Part shown: one piece after another, positions 1-7,059 of the stretch
Numbering within the stretch: position 1 is the first letter of the stretch
Layout: each line of letters begins with the position of its first letter
Assembly: GCA_964427415.1 (NCBI GenBank)
Contig: CAYRUH010000080.1
Span: 1-7,901, forward strand
DNA: 7,901 nucleotides
Direction: 5' to 3'
Source: Lentisalinibacter sp964427415
Lineage (GTDB): Bacteria > Pseudomonadota > Gammaproteobacteria > Steroidobacterales > Woeseiaceae
Position numbers and translations under genes: made by a program
The notes under the pieces: generated by a model
The model's database searches: none
The model's input: only the letters and a program-made list of their open reading frames with translations
What the model was told of the DNA's origin: nothing

Positions 1-639
1 GCCGGCTTGCAGCCCCGCGATCCGCTGAAATTCCGCGACAGCAAGCGCTACCGTGACCGCCTCTCCCAGGCCCAGAAGCAGACCGGCGAGAAGGATGCGC
101 TGATCACCGTCACCGGCGCGCTGCACAGCCGCCCGGTGGTCTGCTCGGCGTTCGAGTTCCGCTTCATGGGCGGCTCCATGGGCTCGGTGGTCGGCGAGCG
201 TTTCGCCCGCGCCGCCGAGCACGCACGGGAGACCAGCATGCCGCTGATCAATTTCTCGGCCAGCGGCGGCGCGCGTATGCAGGAAGCGCTGTTCTCGCTG
301 ATGCAGATGGCCAAGACCAGCGCCGCGCTGGCAGCACTGGCCCGGGCGAGAGTGCCGTTCGTCTCCGTCCTGACCGATCCCACCACGGGCGGCGTCTCCG
401 CCAGCCTGGCGATGCTGGGCGACGTCAACATCGCCGAGCCGCGGGCGCTGATCGGCTTCGCCGGTCCCCGGGTCATCGAGCAGACCGTGCGCCAGACGCT
501 GCCGGAGGGCTTCCAGCGCAGCGAGTTCCTGCTCGAACACGGCGCGCTGGACATGATCGTCGACCGGCGTCAGATGCGCGACACCATCGCCGATATCATC
601 GCCATGCTGGAGCGGCGCCCCTCGCCCCTGCCGGCCTGA
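1..639 (+). CDS. accD: Acetyl-CoA carboxylase carboxyltransferase beta subunit (5'-truncated by window)
   Basis: The reading frame is open from base 1 and ends at TGA 637-639, giving 212 visible residues of a protein usually about 290-310 long. The missing N-terminus would hold the four-Cys zinc ribbon. AccD pairs with AccA to transfer the carboxyl group from carboxybiotin on BCCP to acetyl-CoA, making malonyl-CoA for fatty acid synthesis in the cytoplasm. Family signatures visible in order are FRFMGGSMGSVVGE, the SASGGARMQE oxyanion/CoA-binding stretch, LTDPTTGGVSAS, the GFAGPRVIEQT segment and LPEGFQRSEFLLEHG near the C-terminus. This is the crotonase-fold carboxyltransferase core. The stretch looks intact with no frameshift. 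folC starts 11 nt after the stop, as in many gammaproteobacteria, so the two are probably co-transcribed. The TTG at base 7 is internal and not the true start. Confidence 0.97.
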   Translation, partial: AGLQPRDPLKFRDSKRYRDRLSQAQKQTGEKDALITVTGALHSRPVVCSAFEFRFMGGSMGSVVGERFARAAEHARETSMPLINFSASGGARMQEALFSLMQMAKTSAALAALARARVPFVSVLTDPTTGGVSASLAMLGDVNIAEPRALIGFAGPRVIEQTVRQTLPEGFQRSEFLLEHGALDMIVDRRQMRDTIADIIAMLERRPSPLPA

Positions 640-650
640 ACACCGCCCGC

Positions 651-2048
651 ATGACCGCAACCCTCGGGCGCGTGAAGGATTTCGCCACCCTCGACGAGTG
701 GCTGGCCTGGCAGTCCGGGCTCAGCGCCGCCGAGATCGAACTGGGCCTGGAGCGCGTGGCGCGGGTGCTCGCCGACATGGGGCTCGCGCGGCCGCCGCTG
801 GTGATCACCGTCGGCGGAACCAACGGCAAGGGATCGGCCGTGGCCCTGCTGGAGCACCTGGCCCGGGCGGCCGGCCGCCGGCCCGGTGTCTACACCTCGC
901 CCCATCTCCTGCGCTACAACGAGCGCATCCGGCTCGCCGGCCGCGAGGCGGACGACGGCGAGATCATCGCCGCCTTCCGGCGCGTGGAGGCGGCCCGGGG
1001 CGAGCTGCCGCTGACCTACTTCGAATACGGCACGCTGGCGGCGCTGGCCGCTTTCGAGGCGGCCGGCACGGACTGCCTGCTGCTGGAGGTGGGTCTCGGC
1101 GGACGCCTCGATGCCACCAACGCCGTGGATGCCGACGGCGTGATCATCACCAGCGTCTCTCTGGATCACGAGGAATGGCTGGGCAGCGATGTCGAGTCCA
1201 TTGGCCGGGAGAAGGCGGGCATCATGCGCCAGGGCCGCCCCGCCGTCTTCGGCGGCCGCGAGCCGCCGGCCTCGGTGCTGGCGCATGCCGCGGCGACCGG
1301 CGCAGACCTGTGGCTGGCGGGCCGGGATTTCAGCGCCGTGACCGCGCCAGACGGTGATCCCGATCGGGGCCGGCTGCAGCGCTGGGACTGGCAAGGGCGC
1401 CGCAGCACGCTGGCGGACCTGCCCCGGCCGGTCTTCGGCGGGCCGGAGCAGATCGAGAACGCGGCCGCGGTCTTCGCCCTGCTGGAAGCCCTCGGGCTGG
1501 ATGCCTGGCTGCAGCCGGATGCAGTTGCCGGGGCGCTTGCGAGGCCGGGGCCGGCCGGACGTCAGCAGCGGCTGCGCGCCGGCGCCGACTGGTGGCTCGA
1601 CGTTGCCCACAACGGCGCCGCCGCCCGCGCACTGGCAGACCGTCTGGCGGCCGAGCCGGCCGCCGGAATCACCGTCGCGCTGGTCGGCTTGCTGGCCGAC
1701 AAGGACGCGGCCGAATTTGCCACCGCGCTGGCCGGCGTCGTCGACGAGTGGCTGGCGGTACCGCTGGACTCGCGCCGCGGCACGCCGGTGACCGGGCTCG
1801 CTGCCATTATCGCGAACGCTACCGGCCGGCCCTGCCGTATCGAGTCCTCGGTGGCCTCGGCGGTGAATCGTGCGCAGGCGCTCGCCGGCCCGGCCGACCG
1901 GGTCGTGGCGGCGGGCTCGTTCTACGTGGTCGGCCCGGCTCTCGAGACGCTTCGGCTATACTTGCCGCACGCTTTGCCGGGGCGCCAGGTACGACCGGCG
2001 CCGCCGGGCGGGCAGACCCGGCAACCGATGCCGGGGAATCGCCGCTGA
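651..2048 (+). CDS. folC: Bifunctional dihydrofolate synthase / folylpolyglutamate synthase
   Basis: This 465-aa Mur-ligase-family enzyme adds glutamate to dihydropteroate to make dihydrofolate, then extends the polyglutamate tail of tetrahydrofolate, using ATP in the cytoplasm. The P-loop GTNGKGS lies at residues 56-62. It is followed by the YTSPHLLRYNERI folate-side motif, LEVGLGGRLDATN at 145-157, a SLDHEEWLG segment, EKAGIMR, and the C-terminal-domain signature LDVAHN. GSFYVVGPAL marks the usual end of the fold. About 35 further residues, rich in Pro, Gly and Arg, look like a poorly conserved tail. The ATG at 651 is 11 nt past the accD stop and gives the N-terminus expected for FolC, with a TLDEWLAWQ segment. 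No strong Shine-Dalgarno is visible, so translation may be coupled to accD. The bifunctional role is inferred from the proteobacterial family; a purely FPGS enzyme cannot be excluded by eye. Confidence 0.95.
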   Translation: MTATLGRVKDFATLDEWLAWQSGLSAAEIELGLERVARVLADMGLARPPLVITVGGTNGKGSAVALLEHLARAAGRRPGVYTSPHLLRYNERIRLAGREADDGEIIAAFRRVEAARGELPLTYFEYGTLAALAAFEAAGTDCLLLEVGLGGRLDATNAVDADGVIITSVSLDHEEWLGSDVESIGREKAGIMRQGRPAVFGGREPPASVLAHAAATGADLWLAGRDFSAVTAPDGDPDRGRLQRWDWQGRRSTLADLPRPVFGGPEQIENAAAVFALLEALGLDAWLQPDAVAGALARPGPAGRQQRLRAGADWWLDVAHNGAAARALADRLAAEPAAGITVALVGLLADKDAAEFATALAGVVDEWLAVPLDSRRGTPVTGLAAIIANATGRPCRIESSVASAVNRAQALAGPADRVVAAGSFYVVGPALETLRLYLPHALPGRQVRPAPPGGQTRQPMPGNRR

Positions 2049-2095
2049 TCGGCACTGCATGGGATCCTGACAACGGGGTATAACGGCTTTTCGCC

Positions 2096-2818
2096 ATGGA
2101 TCGATCGACCAAAGAACGCCTGACCGGGGCCATCGTGCTGGTCGCCGTCGCCTGGCTCGTCATTCCGGTGTTCCTGGACGGTCCGGCGGACGACGCCGGC
2201 ACGCGGCGCCAGAGCGTGGACCTGCCGGGCCAGGATGGCCAGCCGACCCGGACCCGCCGCATCGTGCTGGAGCCCCGGCCCGAGACCGTGCGCGGCGAGG
2301 AAAATGGCGCCAGGATCACCGACCCGCCACCTGCCACCCGCAAGCTGCCGGCGCCGCCGAGTGGCGCCGGCACGGCGGCGGAGACAACCGACGGGACGAC
2401 GCCAGGCGACGGCGAAGCGCCGCCGGCGGATGCGGCGACGGACGCCGCGCCCGCCGGAAGCGCCGGCGAAGACTCGCCCGAGCGGGCGTCACCGGCCGGG
2501 CGCAGTCCCGAACCCGAGCCTGAGTCTGAACCCGTGCGCGGGTCGGCCGCCGCTGCGGCGCAGCAGCCGTCGCCCGAGCCGGCGGCATCCTTGTGGGCGG
2601 TGCAGCTCGGTAGCTTCTCGAACGACGAGAACGCGGAGGGCCTGGCGGCGGATCTGCGCGGCCAGGGGTTCGCAGCGTTTCTCAGCCGGGTGCAGAGCGG
2701 CGGGCGCACGCTCCACCGGGTGCGCGTCGGGCCCCAGGGCAGCCGTGACGAGGCGGAGAAGGTGGCAGCGGCTCTCGCGAAAGCAGGGCACAAGGGTCAG
2801 GTCGTCACCCATCCGTGA
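2096..2818 (+). CDS. dedD: SPOR-domain inner-membrane protein, DedD-like
   Basis: This 240-aa protein has the DedD layout. A short cytoplasmic head, MDRSTKERL, is followed by one membrane segment at about residues 10-27 (GAIVLVAVAWLVIPVFLDG). A long Pro/Ala/Glu/Gly-rich and probably disordered periplasmic linker spans about 30-160, and a C-terminal SPOR domain covers about 167-240, beginning WAVQLGSF and containing HRVRVGP. SPOR domains bind glycan strands stripped of stem peptides at the division septum, so a role in septal peptidoglycan remodelling is expected. In E. coli DedD helps cell constriction. The gene sits 47 nt after folC and before cvpA, the place dedD occupies in E. coli and Pseudomonas. 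The symbol rests on synteny and architecture, because the linker is not alignable. The ATG at 2096 gives the conserved head; no clear ribosome-binding site precedes it. Confidence 0.88.
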   Translation: MDRSTKERLTGAIVLVAVAWLVIPVFLDGPADDAGTRRQSVDLPGQDGQPTRTRRIVLEPRPETVRGEENGARITDPPPATRKLPAPPSGAGTAAETTDGTTPGDGEAPPADAATDAAPAGSAGEDSPERASPAGRSPEPEPESEPVRGSAAAAAQQPSPEPAASLWAVQLGSFSNDENAEGLAADLRGQGFAAFLSRVQSGGRTLHRVRVGPQGSRDEAEKVAAALAKAGHKGQVVTHP

Positions 2819-2825
2819 GAGACCC

Positions 2826-2845
2826 CATGCGGACGCATGCGGACG
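2826..2845 (+). repeat. Perfect tandem duplication of 10 bp
   Basis: The ten bases CATGCGGACG occur twice in direct succession, beginning 8 nt after the SPOR-gene stop. This is seen directly. The function is unknown; it may be a recent slippage event, or half-sites of a regulator spaced one helical turn apart. Confidence 0.85.
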
Positions 2846-2850
2846 AGTAA

Positions 2851-2865
2851 CAGTCTGATAGACTG
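2851..2865 (+). other. Small inverted repeat in the cvpA leader
   Basis: CAGTCT and AGACTG form a perfect 6-bp stem around a 3-nt GAT loop, in the 98-nt gap between the SPOR gene and cvpA. No T-run follows, so it does not look like an intrinsic terminator. It could be an operator or an RNA hairpin in a cvpA-purF leader. It does not resemble the PurR box of E. coli. The pairing is certain; any role is inference. Confidence 0.5.
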
Positions 2866-2916
2866 ACGGCCCTCCAGCACAGCCCGTTCCCGTCCGACAC
2901 TGAACGAACACACGCT

Positions 2917-3468
2917 ATGGTCCCGGTCGCAGATATCGCTATCGCCGCGCTTATCCTGATCTCGATGATCGTCGGAGCCTGGCGCGGATTTTTCAAGGAA
3001 GCAGTCTCCGTCGTCTCCCTCGTGGTCGCCATCTGGCTCGCTTTCCAGCTCGCACCGCTGGGCGCCGGGGTAGTCGAGACCGTGGCCGGCGACTGGATCG
3101 GCTCCGAGGGTCTGCAGGCCTGGATCGGACGCGGCCTCATCTTCGTGGCCGTGCTGCTGATTGGCGGTCTGGTCGGCTGGCTGATCTCGATGGTGGTGGA
3201 GGCGAGCGGTCTCAGCGGTACCGACCGCGTGCTGGGCCTGGGCTTCGGCTTCGGTCGCGGCGCGCTGCTTGCGGGCGTGCTGGCGCTCGCCGGGGGCTAT
3301 CTCGGCTTCTCCCAGGACCAGTGGTGGCAGGAATCCCGTCTGATGCCCTATGCCGAGCGCATCGGCAGCGGCATCCGGGTATTTACGCCGCGTGCGCTGG
3401 AGGCGATTAATCACCTGGACGGGCCGGGCGGCGAAGCGGTGGAGGAGCCCGATGGGACGCGTCTCTGA
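2917..3468 (+). CDS. cvpA: CvpA family membrane protein
   Basis: This 183-aa polytopic inner-membrane protein is named for its need in colicin V export in E. coli; its core function is unsettled, with links to envelope homeostasis. Hydrophobic segments lie at about residues 5-21, 29-48, 73-94 and 107-130. The family marks seen are WRGFFKEA at 22-29, just after the first helix, and TDRVLGLGFGFGRGALL at 102-118, before the last. The C-terminal part after about residue 135 is soluble and ends with an acidic tail. It lies directly before purF with an 18-nt gap, the arrangement of the E. coli cvpA-purF operon. The ATG at 2917 gives the usual very short N-terminal head, but no Shine-Dalgarno is evident upstream. 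Confidence 0.93.
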   Translation: MVPVADIAIAALILISMIVGAWRGFFKEAVSVVSLVVAIWLAFQLAPLGAGVVETVAGDWIGSEGLQAWIGRGLIFVAVLLIGGLVGWLISMVVEASGLSGTDRVLGLGFGFGRGALLAGVLALAGGYLGFSQDQWWQESRLMPYAERIGSGIRVFTPRALEAINHLDGPGGEAVEEPDGTRL

Positions 3469-3486
3469 GGCGCCCGGGAGGCCGGC

Positions 3487-5037
<1,551 letters not shown>

Positions 5038-5077
5038 AGCCTGCCGCTCCTGGTCACCGCGGCGGGAGAGCTCCGGG

Positions 5078-6310
5078 GTGAGCCACAGATTCATGATCAT
5101 CGACGCTCATCCGGAGTTCCGCACTCTGCTGATGCATCACATCACCACCGTCTGGCAAGACGCAGTGATCACGGAATACGACCCCCACGTCTCCGGTGCG
5201 CTCGCCGACACTTTCGGCGGCGCCGACAACGACGTCGTCCTGATCGGCCACCGGCTGGGCAGCATGGACGGGCTGCAGGCGCTGCGCCGCTATTGCGCGC
5301 GTCCCTCGTTCCCGCCGGTGATTTTCTTCACCGCCAGCCGGGACCCGGCCGACGGCGCCCGGGCGCTGCAGTACGGTGCCCAGAGCTTCTTCCACAAGTC
5401 CGACATCGGTCATGCGGCGCTCATCGCCGCGCTGCGCCGGGCGCTCGGCTCACGGCGCAGCCTCGCCTCCACCGACAGCCTGTTCTTCGGCCACGGCGGC
5501 CAGGGCGGCCAGGACGGCAAGGGCGGCAGCGCGCGGGGCTACCGGCTGCGGCGCAAGATCGCCTCCGGCGACGGCTCCGCGGTCTATCTCACCGAGCACG
5601 AGGCCAGCGGCCGGGATGTCGTGCTGAAGATCCTGCGCCAGGTGCCCGATGCCACCGAGGAGGACGAGGATCCGCTGAACCGGTTCCTGCAGGAGTTCGA
5701 GGTCATCGCCGAGCTCGACAACCCGAACATCGTGCGCATCCACGACCTCGGCATCGGCGATGACCACGCCTACATCGCGATGGAGTATTTCCCGGCCGGC
5801 GACCTGCGGGCGCGCATCCGTGCCGGCATGGATGTGCACGAGGCGCTGGACGTCGCCCGTCAGATCGCCGGCGCGCTGAAGGCCATCCATGCGGTCGGCA
5901 TCCTCCACCGGGACCTGAAGCCCGGCAACATCATGCTGCGCGAGGACGGCAGCATCGCGCTGATCGACTTCGGTCTGGCCAAGCGCCTGCGGCTGCGAGC
6001 CGAGATCACGGGCACCGGCGAGATCTTTGGCACGCCCTACTACATGAGCCCCGAGCAGGGCCACGGCCGCCACACCGACGAACGCACCGATCTTTACAGC
6101 CTGGGTGTGATCCTGTACGAGATGCTGACCGGCGGGAAACCGTACACGGCCGACTCCGCCATGGGCATCATCTACAAGCACGGCCACGCCGAGATACCGC
6201 GACTGCCGGCGGAAAGTGCCGCGCTGCAGCCGCTGGTGGACGGCCTGCTGGCGAAAGACCCCGCTGATCGCTTCCAGTGCGCCGACGAGGTGCTGGCGTG
6301 GCAGCCGTGA
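5078..6310 (+). CDS. Ser/Thr protein kinase with N-terminal degenerate receiver domain
   Basis: This 410-aa soluble protein has no membrane segment or PASTA repeat. Residues 1-130 look like a response-regulator receiver: MIIDAHPEFR at 6-15, DVVLIGHRLGSMDGL at 52-66, conserved Thr85 in FFTAS and Lys107 in FFHKS. However, the phospho-acceptor Asp is Gly57 and one of the acidic pair is Ala10, so canonical phosphorylation is unlikely. A Gly-rich linker spans about 133-153. A Hanks-type kinase domain runs from 155 to the end: Lys184 (VVLK), HRDLKPGN with catalytic Asp279, Lys281 and Asn284, DFG at 297-299 and GTPYYMSPEQ at 318-327. The nucleotide loop is relaxed (IASGDGSAVY). Catalysis on Ser/Thr is therefore expected. 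The GTG start has GGGAG 9 nt upstream. It follows purF by 40 nt and overlaps the tRNA hydroxylase gene. The substrate is unknown. Confidence 0.9.
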   Translation: MSHRFMIIDAHPEFRTLLMHHITTVWQDAVITEYDPHVSGALADTFGGADNDVVLIGHRLGSMDGLQALRRYCARPSFPPVIFFTASRDPADGARALQYGAQSFFHKSDIGHAALIAALRRALGSRRSLASTDSLFFGHGGQGGQDGKGGSARGYRLRRKIASGDGSAVYLTEHEASGRDVVLKILRQVPDATEEDEDPLNRFLQEFEVIAELDNPNIVRIHDLGIGDDHAYIAMEYFPAGDLRARIRAGMDVHEALDVARQIAGALKAIHAVGILHRDLKPGNIMLREDGSIALIDFGLAKRLRLRAEITGTGEIFGTPYYMSPEQGHGRHTDERTDLYSLGVILYEMLTGGKPYTADSAMGIIYKHGHAEIPRLPAESAALQPLVDGLLAKDPADRFQCADEVLAWQP

Positions 6311-6954
6311 GGCGCGGCGAGTCGCCCGCCGCACCGGCGAGCGATACGGTGGCCGTGCCGCAGGCAATCCGCGAGTTCCTGGGTGCCGCCACGCCGGCGG
6401 CCTGGACGGATGCTGCGGCCGCCGAGCCAGGCCTGATCCTGGTGGATCACGCCAACTGCGAACTGAAGGCGGCGTCCACCGCCATGAACCTCATCTACCG
6501 TTACCCCGAGCGCACCGACATCGGCTGGCAGATGTCCCGGCTGGCCCGGGAGGAGCTGCGCCACTACGAACAGGTGCAGCGGCTGATGAAGAACCTGGGC
6601 ATCGCACCCCGGCCGCTCAGCGCCTCGCGCTACGCCGCCGGCCTGCGTGATGCCGCCCGCCGGCAGGATCCGGGCCGGCTCACCGACTGGCTGCTGATCG
6701 GCGCACTCATCGAGGCCCGTTCCTGCGAGCGCTTCGCGCTGCTGGCGCCGAGGCTGCAGGGCCGCATGGCGGCCTTGTACGCGGGCCTGCTGGCCTCCGA
6801 AGCACGTCACTTCGAGAGCTACCTGGCGCTGGCAGGGGCGAAAGAGGAGGCCGAGGCGCTCGAGGCGCGGCTGGCCGAACTTCGCGCCGTGGAAAACGAA
6901 CTCGCGACATTCCCGGACACCGAACTGCGCTTCCATTCCGGCCCACCGCCGTAG
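6298..6954 (+). CDS. miaE: tRNA-(ms2io6A37) hydroxylase, MiaE family
   Basis: MiaE is a ferritin-like non-heme di-iron monooxygenase that hydroxylates the isopentenyl group of ms2i6A37 in tRNAs reading UNN codons, using O2. The visible product is 218 aa. The ligand set is complete: Glu55 (CELKA), Glu86 and His89 (EELRHY), Glu139 (IEARSCERF), Glu168 and His171 (SEARHF). SASRYAAGL and the terminal RFHSG are also typical of the family. It is shorter than the enteric enzymes (about 250-270 aa), mainly before the first ExxH and at the N-terminus. The start is uncertain among GTG codons at 6277, 6298 and 6307. GTG 6298 is chosen because GAGG at 6287-6290 lies 7 nt upstream; GTG 6307 would overlap the kinase stop as GTGA. 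All options overlap the kinase gene, so translational coupling is likely. It acts after MiaA and MiaB, which are not in this window. Confidence 0.9.
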   Translation: MAAVRRGESPAAPASDTVAVPQAIREFLGAATPAAWTDAAAAEPGLILVDHANCELKAASTAMNLIYRYPERTDIGWQMSRLAREELRHYEQVQRLMKNLGIAPRPLSASRYAAGLRDAARRQDPGRLTDWLLIGALIEARSCERFALLAPRLQGRMAALYAGLLASEARHFESYLALAGAKEEAEALEARLAELRAVENELATFPDTELRFHSGPPP

Positions 6955-6962
6955 GAGATTCA

Positions 6963-6994
6963 GGGTACCCGTTGCGCTAACGGCCCCCATGGGG
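6963..6994 (+). other. Cluster of three short palindromes downstream of miaE
   Basis: Three inverted repeats follow one another: GGGTACCC at 6963-6970, CCGTT-gcgct-AACGG at 6969-6983, and CCCCATGGGG at 6985-6994. None is followed by a T-run, so a classic intrinsic terminator is not supported. They could be an operator region for the downstream hydrolase gene or a weak transcript end for the miaE unit. The symmetry is seen; the role is inference. Confidence 0.4.
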
Positions 6995-7010
6995 CGGATG
7001 AACAAGCCGT

Positions 7011-7016
7011 TATACT
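7011..7016 (+). promoter_or_regulatory. Possible -10 element for the hydrolase gene
   Basis: TATACT matches the sigma-70 -10 consensus at five of six positions and sits in the AT-richest part of the gap, about 44 nt before the start codon. No good -35 hexamer is found at 16-18 nt spacing, so the promoter is tentative and may need an activator. Confidence 0.3.
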
Positions 7017-7046
7017 GAAACACAGGAAACCGCGACTTTCTGTCGC

Positions 7047-7055
7047 AAGGGAGGA
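7047..7055 (+). promoter_or_regulatory. Strong Shine-Dalgarno deciding the hydrolase start
   Basis: AAGGGAGGA is a near-perfect complement to the 16S rRNA 3' end and lies 4 nt before the ATG at 7060. It selects this start and indicates independent, efficient translation, in contrast to the weak or absent sites before folC, the SPOR gene and cvpA. Confidence 0.75.
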
Positions 7056-7059
7056 CCGA

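Noticed and set aside
570..1610. A 346-codon minus-strand frame opposite accD and folC
   Set aside because: It is antisense to conserved folC motifs and has low-complexity Arg/Gly/Ala/Gln-rich content, so it is not a gene.
2078..2087. GTATAACGGC before the SPOR gene is the exact reverse complement of GCCGTTATAC at 7006-7015
   Set aside because: The two 10-bp matches are nearly 5 kb apart, both centred on -10-like TATA sequences, with no further flanking symmetry. Chance similarity is the simplest reading.
1819..2793. A 324-codon minus-strand frame opposite the SPOR gene
   Set aside because: It is Ser/Pro/Ala/Gly-rich low complexity mirroring the SPOR-gene linker, with no domain seen.
5478..5534. 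Repeated GGC-rich codons in the kinase linker, resembling a short repeat array
   Set aside because: They encode a Gly-rich flexible linker between two domains and have no regular unit beyond codon bias.
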